DNA of 64,000 nt, from contig JBGCGJ010000018.1 of NCBI GenBank assembly GCA_045110675.1, positions 1 through 64,000 of the forward strand, given 5' to 3'. The position numbers were made by a program, and so were the translations under genes. Of this stretch, positions 44,179 to 53,275 are shown in pieces; within the stretch, counting starts at the first letter, position 1; every line of letters starts with the position of its first letter. Under the pieces are notes generated by a model, which was given only the letters and a program-made list of their open reading frames with translations, made no database searches and was not told the origin of the DNA. The DNA is from JBALVT01 sp045110675. GTDB taxonomy: Bacteria > Pseudomonadota > Gammaproteobacteria > Pseudomonadales > Halieaceae.

Positions 44179-45663
44179 CTATAGTTCGATGCCCAGCTCA
44201 TCCCAGATATCATCGATTCGCTGTTTTACCTCGGGGTCCATAACGATAGGTCGACCCCATTCTCGTTCACTTTCTCCGGGCCACTTGTTGGTCGCATCAA
44301 AGCCCACTTTGGATCCCAGCCCGGAAACGGGTGAGGCGAAGTCCAGGTAGTCTATGGGCGTATTCTCAATGAACACCGAATCGCGTTTTGGGTCCATGCG
44401 CGTAGTCATCGCCCAGATCACGTCCTTCCAATCTCTCGCATTGACATCTTCGTCGGTAACGATAACGAACTTGGTATACATGAATTGACGTAGGAATGAC
44501 CAAACACCGAGCATCACTCGTTTCGCGTGACCCGGATATTCCTTGCGAATCGTCACAACCGCAAGGCGGTAAGAGCAGCCTTCCGGCGGCAAATAGAAAT
44601 CGACTATTTCCGGAAATTGTTTCTGCAAAATGGGGATAAAAACTTCATTGAGTGCGAGGCCCAGTATGGCCGGCTCATCGGGGGGGCGTCCGGTGTAAGT
44701 GCTGTGATAGATAGGCGCTTCGCGATAGGTCATTGTTTCGACTGTGAACACCGGAAATTTATCCACCTCGTTGTAATAGCCCGTGTGGTCGCCGAAGGGG
44801 CCCTCATCTGCCTCTTCTCCGGGTTCCAGGTATCCTTCGAGAACGTATTCTGCCGATGCGGGCACCTGCAGGCCGTGTTCTTTGCATCCGGTACTGAAGC
44901 ATTCAATGAGCTCAGTTTTATGGCCTCTGAGCAAGCCCGCAAAGGCATACTCCGATATACCATCGGGTACTGGCGTCACTGCACCCAGTGTAGTTGCCGG
45001 GTCGGCACCCAGCACGACAGCGACCGGATATCGCTTGCCGGGGTGTTGGATTTGCCATTCCCGGTAGTCCAGCGCTCCCCCTCGATGGGATAACCAGCGC
45101 ATAATCAGTTTATTGCGCGCGATGAGCTGCAGTCTGTAAATACCAAGATTTTGTCGCTCTTTATTGGGACCTTTGGTCACCACTAAGGGCCAGGTAATGA
45201 GAGGTCCCGCATCGTCGGGCCAGCAGGTTTGGATAGGAAGTTGATGCAAGTCCACCTCGTCCCGGGTTTTTACATGATGCTGACAGGGAGCGTTTTTAAC
45301 CATCTTGGGGCTCATGTTGAGCACTTGTTTAAGTACCGGCACTTTTTCCCAGGCGTCCCGCAACCCCTTGGGCGGATCTGGTTGTCGTAAATAGGCTAGC
45401 AGCTCGCCAATCTCTCGCAGTGCACCGAGGTTCGGTGCTCCCATGCCCATAGCGACTCTTTTTTCGGTGCCGAACAGGTTTGCTAAAACAGGTGTGCTGA
45501 ATCCCTTGGGGTTTTCAAATAGCAGTGCAGGGCCACCGGCACGGAGCGTGCGGTCGCAAATTTCGGTCATTTCCAGATGGGGATCGACCTCGGTGCTGAT
45601 CCGTTTTAACTCGCCGCTTTGTTCGAGAAAAGCGATAAAATCCCGCAGGTCTTGGTATTTCAA
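44179..45663 (-). CDS. ubiD: UbiD 4-hydroxy-3-polyprenylbenzoate decarboxylase
   Basis: A 494-residue prenylated-FMN-dependent decarboxylase for ubiquinone. KYQDLRDFIAFLEQSGELKRI at the start matches E. coli UbiD, and EGPFGDHTGYY carries the catalytic Glu-Arg-Glu region. The start is TTG at 45663 (no ATG fits), with a strong hairpin just upstream. It lies 85 nt downstream of rho on the same strand. The UbiX needed for cofactor is not in the window. Confidence 0.95.
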   Translation of the reverse strand: MKYQDLRDFIAFLEQSGELKRISTEVDPHLEMTEICDRTLRAGGPALLFENPKGFSTPVLANLFGTEKRVAMGMGAPNLGALREIGELLAYLRQPDPPKGLRDAWEKVPVLKQVLNMSPKMVKNAPCQHHVKTRDEVDLHQLPIQTCWPDDAGPLITWPLVVTKGPNKERQNLGIYRLQLIARNKLIMRWLSHRGGALDYREWQIQHPGKRYPVAVVLGADPATTLGAVTPVPDGISEYAFAGLLRGHKTELIECFSTGCKEHGLQVPASAEYVLEGYLEPGEEADEGPFGDHTGYYNEVDKFPVFTVETMTYREAPIYHSTYTGRPPDEPAILGLALNEVFIPILQKQFPEIVDFYLPPEGCSYRLAVVTIRKEYPGHAKRVMLGVWSFLRQFMYTKFVIVTDEDVNARDWKDVIWAMTTRMDPKRDSVFIENTPIDYLDFASPVSGLGSKVGFDATNKWPGESEREWGRPIVMDPEVKQRIDDIWDELGIEL

Positions 45664-45675
45664 GGTGTGATGCCC

Positions 45676-45698
45676 GTTCCCTAGTTCGACTAGGGAAC
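45676..45698 (-). other. Nine-bp perfect stem-loop in the rho-ubiD gap
   Basis: GTTCCCTAG-N5-CTAGGGAAC, ending 12 nt before the TTG start of ubiD and 50 nt past the rho stop. No T-run follows. On the ubiD strand the 3' arm contains AGGGAA, the only Shine-Dalgarno-like stretch, so the stem could mask it, or it could simply mark the 3' end of rho mRNA. Confidence 0.6.
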
Positions 45699-45748
45699 AG
45701 TATACATTGTCTGAATCAGGCGCACTGTGCGCCGGTGGAGAATATTAG

Positions 45749-47017
45749 TTACTTGCGCTTCATGGATTTGAAGAACTCGTCGTTGGATTTGGTGTCCTTG
45801 AGTTTGTCTAACAAAAACTCAATGGCACTGGTGTCTTCCATACCGTGTAGCAGTTTCCGCAAAATCCACATGCGTTGCAGTTCTTCCTCGGCAGTCAGCA
45901 GATCTTCCCGGCGAGTTCCAGAGCGGCGAATGTTAATGGATGGATAAATACGCTTCTCCGAAATCTTACGGTCCAGGTGCAGTTCCATGTTACCTGTGCC
46001 TTTAAATTCCTCGTAGATCACTTCATCCATTTTTGAGCCGGTATCAACCAGTGCTGTGGCGATGATTGACAAGCTTCCGCCTTCTTCAATATTTCGCGCT
46101 GCACCAAAAAAGCGCTTTGGTCGCTCCAGCGCATGAGCGTCTACACCACCTGTTAACACTTTGCCGGAGCTCGGTATTACTGTGTTGTAGGCACGTGCAA
46201 GTCGAGTGATGGAATCTAATAAGATAATGACATCGCGCTTGTGTTCTACCAGGCGCTTGGCTTTTTCAATCACCATATCAGCGACTTGTACATGTCGAGA
46301 GGGAGGTTCATCAAATGTTGAAGCCACAACTTCGGCGCCCCGTGCGCCTACCGAGCGTTGCATCTCCGTCACTTCTTCGGGTCGTTCATCAATCAGCAAC
46401 ACAATAATGTCGCACTCGGGATTGTTGCTAATAATGGCCTGAGCAATGCTCTGCATCATAATGGTTTTACCGGCTTTGGGCGGTGCAACCAGCAGGCCGC
46501 GCTGGCCTTTGCCAATCGGCGCAATCAGATCAATAATTCGCCCGGTCAGGTCTTCTGTGCTGCCGTTGCCGACTTCCAGTGTGAGGCGCTGATCAGGGAA
46601 TAGCGGAGTGAGGTTTTCGAACAGAATTTTGTGCTTGGAGTTTTCAGGCTTATTGAGATTGACCTGGTCAACCTTCAATAATGCAAAGTAGCGCTCGCTG
46701 TCTTTTGGGGGGCGTATTTTGCCGGTAATTGTATCGCCAGTGCGCAGGTTAAATCGGCGAATTTGGCTGGGCGAAACATAAATGTCATCTGGGCCAGCGA
46801 GATAGGAGCTGTCCGCGGAGCGTAAGAAGCCGAATCCGTCTTGCAGTATTTCCAGGACCCCATCACCGTAGATGTCTTCACCACTTTTGGCGTGGCGTTT
46901 CAAAATGGCAAAAATGATGTCCTGTTTGCGTGATCGGGCCATGTTGTCCAGGCCGATCTCTTTGGCGATGTCGATAAGGTCTTGTGTGTTTTTTGTTTTA
47001 AGGTCAGTTAAATTCAT
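45749..47017 (-). CDS. rho: Transcription termination factor Rho
   Basis: A 422-residue hexameric RNA helicase, the compact form without long insertions. It starts MNLTDLKTKNTQDLIDIAKE, has the RNA-binding cold-shock fold (GFGFLRSADSSYLAGPDDIY), the P-loop PPKAGKTIMM, the Walker B region IILLDSITRLARA and the Q/R-loop regions. It is downstream of trxA with a 260-nt untranslated stretch, which in other bacteria holds the Rho-autoregulated leader. Confidence 0.97.
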   Translation of the reverse strand: MNLTDLKTKNTQDLIDIAKEIGLDNMARSRKQDIIFAILKRHAKSGEDIYGDGVLEILQDGFGFLRSADSSYLAGPDDIYVSPSQIRRFNLRTGDTITGKIRPPKDSERYFALLKVDQVNLNKPENSKHKILFENLTPLFPDQRLTLEVGNGSTEDLTGRIIDLIAPIGKGQRGLLVAPPKAGKTIMMQSIAQAIISNNPECDIIVLLIDERPEEVTEMQRSVGARGAEVVASTFDEPPSRHVQVADMVIEKAKRLVEHKRDVIILLDSITRLARAYNTVIPSSGKVLTGGVDAHALERPKRFFGAARNIEEGGSLSIIATALVDTGSKMDEVIYEEFKGTGNMELHLDRKISEKRIYPSINIRRSGTRREDLLTAEEELQRMWILRKLLHGMEDTSAIEFLLDKLKDTKSNDEFFKSMKRK

Positions 47018-47277
47018 ATATTAATTTAGAGTGTTATTTAAGATGGGATTCATTGAAGCTCAAACGCAAAAAGTAATGGCGTGAAACGAGGTTTAGCCGT
47101 TGATATTCAGCTTGGCTTTTGAATAGTAATTGAATGATGGAATTATTATTGCAGCGCAGGAATGCGCGAGCAAAGAGAATGTAGCACGAGTGAGAAGGGG
47201 CGTCTACCGCTTTTTTGCGCTTAGTTCACCCCTAATTTCCGATTCTTCGGCGCCGTATTTACGACCGGTTAAGACCG

Positions 47278-47604
47278 CTAAATAACTTCCTGAACAAACT
47301 CAGTCAGCTGTGTTTTAGACAGCGCGCCAACTTTGGTGGCCTCTGCGTTTCCGGACTTGAAGGCGATCAGCGTTGGAATTCCCCTGATGCCAAACTTCGG
47401 TGCGATATCTGGGTTGGCATCTACGTCCACTTTGCAGACCTTGAGCTGGCCGTCGAATTCTGTGGCGATCTCATCCAATATGGGCGCTATCATTTTGCAG
47501 GGCCCACACCACTCCGCCCAGAAGTCGACCAGTACGGGTACTTCGGAGTTCAGGACTTCTTCATCAAATGTCGCGTCGGTGACGTGTACAATATTCTCGC
47601 TCAT
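47278..47604 (-). CDS. trxA: Thioredoxin 1
   Basis: A 108-residue thioredoxin with the active site WCGPCK in VDFWAEWCGPCKMIAPIL and the cis-proline loop GIRGIPTLIAFKSG. ATG at 47604 follows GGAGA; the frame runs 19 codons further, into the promoter region. The trxA-rho order is conserved in gammaproteobacteria. Divergent from the flavoprotein fusion gene (228-nt gap). Confidence 0.96.
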   Translation of the reverse strand: MSENIVHVTDATFDEEVLNSEVPVLVDFWAEWCGPCKMIAPILDEIATEFDGQLKVCKVDVDANPDIAPKFGIRGIPTLIAFKSGNAEATKVGALSKTQLTEFVQEVI

Positions 47605-47832
47605 TGTGTTCTCCAGTGGATCGGCGGGCTCATGGCGTCGCATAGTTTCAAGGTGGGTCATAATACCACCGGCTCGGTAGGGTACAAGCGCTCGGCTAGA
47701 GTTTTTGGTTATTCTTATATTTCTCTGGGCTATGGTTTCTTTTTAGGTGGCGGCGGGAACTGTTGGCACAGTAGGCTCTCTAAGCGTAGGCTTTATCCCT
47801 TGGTTAAACATCCCCTTTCGAAGGAGACTAAA

Positions 47833-49968
47833 TTGTCCAGTAAGAAAATGTTTATACTCGCTGTTGTCATAGCGGCGGTTTTTGCGGTGTTTTACTTTGA
47901 TGTCACCGCCTATCTGCAACTGGATGCTCTTCGCGAAAGCCTTGACGATTTAGTGATCTGGAAGGCAGAGAACCCACTCACCAGCGCCATTATTTATTTC
48001 GCCGCTTACGTGGCAGTGACTGGTCTGTCTATTCCCGGTGCCGCGATAATGACACTGGCCGGTGGTGCGCTATTTGGTTTTTGGTTTGGATTGCTGCTTG
48101 TTTCCTTTGCCAGCAGTATAGGTGCAACCTTGGCTTTCCTGGTTTCACGAACCTTACTGCGCGATTGGGTTCAGGAAAAATTTGGCAGCCATTTGACTGC
48201 ATTGAACGACGGCTTTGAGCGAGAGGGTGCGTTCTACTTGTTCACTTTGCGGCTCGTGCCGCTGTTTCCCTTTTTCGTCATCAACTTGCTAATGGGCCTA
48301 TTGCCCATAAGCGCCTGGCGTTTCTATTGGGTTTCACAGTTGGGCATGCTTGCGGCCACGGCAGTGTATGTGAACGCCGGGACGCAACTGGCTGAAATAG
48401 ACGGCTTGGCTGGTATTGTATCTCCGCCTCTGCTCATCTCGTTTATATTGCTTGGTATTTTTCCGCTGTTGGCCAAGTGGTTTGTCAATTATCTCCAGTC
48501 GCGGAAGGTTCTTGAGCAGTGGACTCGTCCCGAGAAATTCGATACCAACATGGTTGTTATCGGAGCAGGTTCCGCTGGACTCGTTACCGCACTCATTGCG
48601 GCGACGGTGAAGGCGAAAGTTACGCTCATTGAGCGCCATAAGATGGGAGGTGACTGTCTCAATACCGGATGCGTGCCAAGCAAGGCTTTGATTCGCTCCG
48701 CCCGAATCGCCGATTACGCTCGAAGAGCGCCGGAGTTCGGTTTGGGGGAAATGACAGTGGATGTCGATTTCCCGGCAGTGATGTCGCGTGTTGAATCGGT
48801 GATTAAAACCATCGAGCCACATGATTCGGTTGAACGTTTCACTGACCTGGGTGTTGACTGCGTCAGTGGGGATGCTCGGATCGTTTCACCCTGGGAAGTT
48901 GAGGTGAACGGCGAGATCCTGCGCACTGAGAACATAGTCATTGCCAGCGGTGCCAGAGCCCGTGAATTAAATATTCCAGGCCTGGACCAGTTGGATTATC
49001 TGACCTCAGATTCCTTGTGGGACATCCGCGAAGCGCCGGGCACCCTGTTGGTAGTGGGTGCGGGCCCCATTGGTTGCGAATTGGCGCAGGCCTTCGCGCG
49101 ATTGGGGACTAAGGTGAAATTGGTGACTCACTCAGATCGAATATTGCCAAGAGAAGATGAGGACGTGGTCACGGCTGTCGCGGAAGCTTTTCAACGCAAC
49201 GGAATAGAGGTTTATACGGGCTACGATGCGCAGCAGTTTAGCACTTCGGACAATGGCCAGTCTGCGATATTCAAAACTCCCGAAGGCGATCGCGAGCTGT
49301 CTTTTGATCGGGTGCTGCTCGCAGTCGGTCGAACCGCAAACACCGAGGGTCTCGGTCTGGAAGAACTCGGTATTGAGCTGACTCGTCACAAAACTATTGC
49401 GGTTGACGATTACTTGCGTACCAAGATACCCACAATATTAGCGGCCGGTGATATTGTGGGCCCCTACCAGTTTACTCATATGGCGAGTCACCAGGCCTGG
49501 TTTGCCGCAGTAAACGCTTTGTTCGGCCGCTTTAAGCGATTCAAAGTGGATTACTCCATCGTCCCCTGGGCCACATTTACCGACCCTGAAGTGGCGAGGG
49601 TGGGTCTCAACGAAATGGATGCACTGGAGCAGAACATTCCCCACGAAGTGACACGTTACGGCATCGATGACCTCGATCGCGCCATTGCCGACGGTGAGGC
49701 ACACGGATTTATCAAAGTGTTGACTGTTCCCGGAAAGGACAAAATTCTGGGCGCCACTATTGTGGGCTATCACGCGGCGGAACTGATTACCGAATTTGTT
49801 ATGGCGATGAAGCATGGCATCGGACTCAAGAAAATTCTCGGTACCATCCACATTTACCCAACTCTCTCCGAAAGTAACAAGTTCCTAGCGGGGCAGTGGC
49901 AAAAAGAGCGCAAGCCTGAAAAACTTCTGTCCTGGTTGGAGCGTTATCATAGTTGGACTCGCGGCTAG
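47833..49968 (+). CDS. TVP38/TMEM64 (DedA-like) - FAD disulfide-oxidoreductase fusion
   Basis: A 711-residue two-part protein. TTG at 47833 lies six bases behind AAGGAG and is the best start; ATG at 47848 is next. Residues ~1-225 are a six-helix SNARE-associated/TVP38 membrane module (VTGLSIPGAAIMTLAGGALFG, LRLVPLFPFFVINLLMG). From ~237 comes a pyridine-nucleotide disulfide oxidoreductase: NMVVIGAGSAGLVTALIAA, redox cysteines in GGDCLNTGCVPSK, an NAD-binding GAGPIGCELAQAF, and a dimerisation domain with HIYPTLSE. It resembles mercuric reductase but lacks the N-terminal HMA domain and the C-terminal CC. The substrate is unknown; membrane location suggests a lipid-soluble or exported electron partner. 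Confidence 0.9.
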   Translation: MSSKKMFILAVVIAAVFAVFYFDVTAYLQLDALRESLDDLVIWKAENPLTSAIIYFAAYVAVTGLSIPGAAIMTLAGGALFGFWFGLLLVSFASSIGATLAFLVSRTLLRDWVQEKFGSHLTALNDGFEREGAFYLFTLRLVPLFPFFVINLLMGLLPISAWRFYWVSQLGMLAATAVYVNAGTQLAEIDGLAGIVSPPLLISFILLGIFPLLAKWFVNYLQSRKVLEQWTRPEKFDTNMVVIGAGSAGLVTALIAATVKAKVTLIERHKMGGDCLNTGCVPSKALIRSARIADYARRAPEFGLGEMTVDVDFPAVMSRVESVIKTIEPHDSVERFTDLGVDCVSGDARIVSPWEVEVNGEILRTENIVIASGARARELNIPGLDQLDYLTSDSLWDIREAPGTLLVVGAGPIGCELAQAFARLGTKVKLVTHSDRILPREDEDVVTAVAEAFQRNGIEVYTGYDAQQFSTSDNGQSAIFKTPEGDRELSFDRVLLAVGRTANTEGLGLEELGIELTRHKTIAVDDYLRTKIPTILAAGDIVGPYQFTHMASHQAWFAAVNALFGRFKRFKVDYSIVPWATFTDPEVARVGLNEMDALEQNIPHEVTRYGIDDLDRAIADGEAHGFIKVLTVPGKDKILGATIVGYHAAELITEFVMAMKHGIGLKKILGTIHIYPTLSESNKFLAGQWQKERKPEKLLSWLERYHSWTRG

Positions 49969-49989
49969 GCATGCCTCGAAGATTAGTCC

Positions 49990-50247
49990 ATGGCTAGTGA
50001 ATGGCATGTCTATATTTTGGAATGCGCCGATGGGACGCTTTACACCGGAGTTGCCCGGGATTTGGATCGACGATTATTACAGCACAACGGAGAAAAACCC
50101 GGTGGCCCTAAATATACCAGCGGTCGCCGACCCGTTAGCTTGCGTTGGTCAGCCGGGGCAGAAAATCGCGGCGTGGCGCAGCAGCGAGAAGCTGCGATAA
50201 AGAAACTATCACGAGCGGGTAAACAGAAGCTAATCAAGTCCCTGTAG
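49990..50247 (+). CDS. GIY-YIG nuclease-superfamily protein (YhbQ/UPF0213-like)
   Basis: An 85-residue single-domain GIY-YIG protein. WHVYILECADGTLYTGVARDLDRRLLQHN has the paired VYIL...YTG motif and the conserved arginine; AGPRTS-like residues are replaced by PKYTSGRRPV, and QQREAAIKKLSR carries the glutamate. Relatives in E. coli (YhbQ) are small DNA-repair-related nucleases of uncertain activity. It lies 21 nt after the flavoprotein gene and its 3' end faces the second palindromic unit. Confidence 0.88.
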   Translation: MASEWHVYILECADGTLYTGVARDLDRRLLQHNGEKPGGPKYTSGRRPVSLRWSAGAENRGVAQQREAAIKKLSRAGKQKLIKSL

Positions 50248-50313
50248 TTTCAATTCCGAAACACCGATCAATCAAAACGGCACAAATTTAGAATGCAATT
50301 GATACAGCGCGTA

Positions 50314-50423
50314 GCTCAGATGACCTGTTCCGTTTTCAAATCCCTCGATAGCATGGATGCTATCGAGGAGCCTACATAGATGTATTCACGGCGTGGTTTG
50401 AAAACGGAACAGGTCATGTGAGC
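50314..50423. repeat. Palindromic repeat, unit 2 hairpin A
   Basis: Perfect 21-bp arms (50320-50340 with 50397-50417) around 56 nt, with a five-bp outer extension (GCTCA/TGAGC) past one mismatch. The inner hairpin CCTCGATAGCAT/ATGCTATCGAGG is perfect here. Relative to unit 1 the stem has two base-pair replacements (G-C to A-T and A-T to G-C), each present on both arms. It sits between the convergent GIY-YIG and ABC-F genes. Confidence 0.95.
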
Positions 50424-50481
50424 GCCACCCAACTTCGTTAAAAATACTGTTTTTAGTTCTAAGCGAGCCTGTTGCCGTCTA

Positions 50482-50594
50482 TTTATAAAACCTCTTCTCA
50501 AGACACGGCGTGAACCCTTCCATGGGGCCTCGGCTCGCGGATGGCCGCCCCGCACATCCATGCGCTCGACGGTCTTGAGAAGAGGTTTTATAAA
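50482..50594. repeat. Palindromic repeat, unit 2 hairpin B
   Basis: Perfect 23-bp arms (50482-50504 with 50572-50594) around 67 nt, 15 nt more than in unit 1; the extra bases lie between CGGCTCGCG and CATCCATG. Two base-pair replacements in the stem relative to unit 1 are again matched on both arms. It begins 58 nt after hairpin A, against 59 nt in unit 1. Confidence 0.95.
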
Positions 50595-50662
50595 CCGACT
50601 CTCGCCCTTGGGATAATCCACATATTCCGGCTTTCTTAGGCATCTCCTCGGGCTTGTATGGT

Positions 50663-52546
50663 TCAGTCGGTGAGTTCTTCCAGCTTTTCCTGCTGTTCCA
50701 GCCATTCTTCTTCAAGCTCTACTGCCAAAGCCTTCAATTCTCCCTCTTGCTTTACCAACTCAGCCAATTCGTCTTTATGCTCAGCATTGTACAATTCACT
50801 CTCGGCCAGCCGGCTTTGAATACTCTCAAGCTTCAACTCAGCATCGGCCATACGCTGCTCAGTTTTCTTAATCGCGTTGAGCAGCGGTCGCAAGGTTTCA
50901 CGCTGTAAAGCCGCCTGCTGACGTTTTTCCTTGCGCGAGTTTTCAGTTGGTTCCTGCGGACGCTTGTCACTTTCTTTGTAGCTGCTCAAAATCCACTTTT
51001 CGTAGCCCTCCAGATCATCCTGATATTCTTCGATCTTTCCGTCGTGAACCAGTAACAATTCCTCTACGGTATTTCGCAGCATGTGGCGATCGTGGCTGAC
51101 CAAAAGAACCGCACCGTCGTAGGCTTGCAAGGCGACTTCCATAGCGTGGCGCATATCGAGATCCAGGTGGTTGGTCGGTTCGTCCAAGACCAATAGGTTG
51201 GGGCGTTGCCACACCACCATTGCCAGCGCCAATCTGGCTTTTTCTCCGCCTGAGAACGGTGCAATTGGGCTTGTTGCGTCATCGCCGCGAAAGTTGAACC
51301 CTCCCAGGAAGTTGAGAATTTCCTGTTCCCGCGTGGCCGGGCTCAGGCGCTGTAAATGTAGTGCCGCACTGGCTTCTATGTCCAATGCTTCTAGTTGCTG
51401 CTGGTCGAAGTAACCGATATGGCAGTGTTCTCCCGGCGTGCGTCTGCCTTCGAGCAACGGCAGGTCTCCAATCAGGCTTTTTAGTAATGTCGATTTGCCT
51501 GCGCCGTTCTTTCCCAGTAATCCGTAGCGACTGCCAGGTCGCAAGGTCAGGCTCACCTTGTTGAGTATGGGGGTGTCACCATAGCCAAGCTTGGCTTGAT
51601 CGAGTATTAAAAGAGGGTCGCTACTTTTGCTCGGCGGAACAAAGCTGAAGTCAAAGGGCGAATCGATGTGTGCCGGCGCCAATTTTTGCATGCGCTCCAA
51701 CTCTTTTAAACGGCTTTGGGCTTGCTTGGCCTTGGTCGCTTTGTAACGAAAACGCCTGACGAAATCTTCGATTTCTGAAACGCGTTTCTGCTGTTTTTCA
51801 TAACCTGCTTGTTGGTTGGCGAGACGTTCTGCACGCTGCTGCTCGAAGGCTGTATAGGTTCCCGGATAGCCATTGAGTTGTTTGTGCTCAATATGAATAA
51901 TGCGCTGGCAGGTGGCGTCAATAAAATCCCGATCATGGGAAATCATGACCAGCGTCCCCGGATATTGTTGCAACCATTGTTGCAGCCACAACGTTGCATC
52001 CAGATCCAGGTGATTGGTCGGCTCATCCAAAAGCAATACGTCTGAAGGCGTCATCAGCGCGCGTGCGAGATTGAGTCGGATGCGCCAGCCACCGGAAAAA
52101 TCCTTCACGGGCCTCGCGGTGGCGCCCTCTTCGAATCCCAGACCGAGCAATAGTCTCTCAACTCGCCGTTCCGCACTGTAGCCGTCATTGGCCTCAAGTT
52201 CGTTGTGAATACTGGCTGCGGTGGTGAAATCTTCTTCAGACTCTGCAGCGTGCAATTTGTCTCGCAGTGCAGCGAGGTTGGCATCCCCTCGTAGTACGTA
52301 TTCCCCGGCCAGCAGCGCGCTTGTTTGAACCTCCTGCGCCATGTGTGCGAGGCGCAGCTTCTCCATGCCAGTAATATCGCCGTGATCCGCACCCAGTTCA
52401 CCTAAAAGCAGGGCAAACAGGCTGGACTTGCCACAGCCATTGGCGCCAATCAGAGCCAATCTCTGGCCTGGTTGGATGGTTATGTTTGCCTCTGTGAGCA
52501 GGTTTTTGCTGCCCCGGCGTAGGCTGATATCGCGTAGAATAATCAT
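50663..52546 (-). CDS. ABC-F family ATPase (YheS-like)
   Basis: A 627-residue soluble protein with two ABC domains and no membrane part. Walker A motifs GANGCGKSS (about 34) and GKNGAGKST; signatures FSGGWRIRLNLA and FSGGEKARLALA; Walker B LLLDEPTNHLD twice. The linker after the first domain is long and charged (P-site tRNA-interaction motif), and the C-terminus is a coiled coil. This form matches YheS, a ribosome-associated ABC-F factor that helps translation of difficult sequences. Its divergent TIGR02444 neighbour is also typical. Confidence 0.93.
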   Translation of the reverse strand: MIILRDISLRRGSKNLLTEANITIQPGQRLALIGANGCGKSSLFALLLGELGADHGDITGMEKLRLAHMAQEVQTSALLAGEYVLRGDANLAALRDKLHAAESEEDFTTAASIHNELEANDGYSAERRVERLLLGLGFEEGATARPVKDFSGGWRIRLNLARALMTPSDVLLLDEPTNHLDLDATLWLQQWLQQYPGTLVMISHDRDFIDATCQRIIHIEHKQLNGYPGTYTAFEQQRAERLANQQAGYEKQQKRVSEIEDFVRRFRYKATKAKQAQSRLKELERMQKLAPAHIDSPFDFSFVPPSKSSDPLLILDQAKLGYGDTPILNKVSLTLRPGSRYGLLGKNGAGKSTLLKSLIGDLPLLEGRRTPGEHCHIGYFDQQQLEALDIEASAALHLQRLSPATREQEILNFLGGFNFRGDDATSPIAPFSGGEKARLALAMVVWQRPNLLVLDEPTNHLDLDMRHAMEVALQAYDGAVLLVSHDRHMLRNTVEELLLVHDGKIEEYQDDLEGYEKWILSSYKESDKRPQEPTENSRKEKRQQAALQRETLRPLLNAIKKTEQRMADAELKLESIQSRLAESELYNAEHKDELAELVKQEGELKALAVELEEEWLEQQEKLEELTD

Positions 52547-52596
52547 AAGGCGCGAATAGTACTCGCTGTGGGAGTTGGTAACCAGATGGACAGGCT

Positions 52597-53064
52597 ATGA
52601 GTAACGAATTTTGGGAGTTTTCTCTCGCAACTTACGCCACCGATGGTGTCTCTGATTCCGCACTGGCTGTCCAGGATGAAATGGGCCTGGATATTAATCT
52701 GATACTTTATGCCACCTGGCTGGCGAGTCTTGAGTTGAAGCTTACAGGGGAGCACCTGGCTGGATTGCAACACCTCACCGAGCGATGGCAGCAAGAGGTG
52801 GTTATCCCTCTGCGAGGGGTGCGCACCAGGCTAAAAAGCGATCCGAGTGCAGCCGAATTGCGCAATCAGGTGAAGGCTATTGAGTTGAGCAGTGAGAGGC
52901 ACCAACAGGAGTTGATGTGGAGTTATTTTAACGCCGCCGATCCACTGCCGAGTGGGGTGCACTCTCTGGGTGAAAACTTGGCTATGCTGCTCTCACCCGG
53001 AGCGACACCAGCGCCCTCTTGGGCAGTGCTGGAGGACAAGCTTTCTCGCGCGTCTAGTGGCTAA
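52597..53064 (+). CDS. TIGR02444-family protein
   Basis: A 155-residue soluble, helical protein: FWEFSLATYATDGVSDSALAVQDEMGLDINLILYATWLA is the defining region of TIGR02444 (DUF2390), followed by WQQEVVIPLRGVRTRLK. No function is known. It is divergent from the ABC-F gene with a 50-nt gap, which is the usual position and suggests a shared promoter region. Confidence 0.9.
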   Translation: MSNEFWEFSLATYATDGVSDSALAVQDEMGLDINLILYATWLASLELKLTGEHLAGLQHLTERWQQEVVIPLRGVRTRLKSDPSAAELRNQVKAIELSSERHQQELMWSYFNAADPLPSGVHSLGENLAMLLSPGATPAPSWAVLEDKLSRASSG

Positions 53065-53275
53065 TTCACTTTCCGAGTGCTGGCAAAGCAGGGCTGCCCA
53101 GTAGTAAGATGTGGCCCCACCGCTGCTGGTCTATTGCTCTCATTAGTTTGTTCGCTATGAACGGATGGTATTTTGAACTGTCACAATACCGCACGTTTGG
53201 CTGCTGTAGCCTTCTGAGCTGATTTCCGTGCTGGTGGCACGAATCCCTTGTTATGAATGAATATGGATTGAAACT

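Noticed and set aside
44527..45093. 188-codon open frame opposite ubiD
   Set aside because: ubiD motifs are complete on the other strand, so this frame is a shadow.
53167..53190. GGTATT...AATACC dyad upstream of the FKBP gene
   Set aside because: Only six bp with a 12-nt gap; expected by chance at this length.
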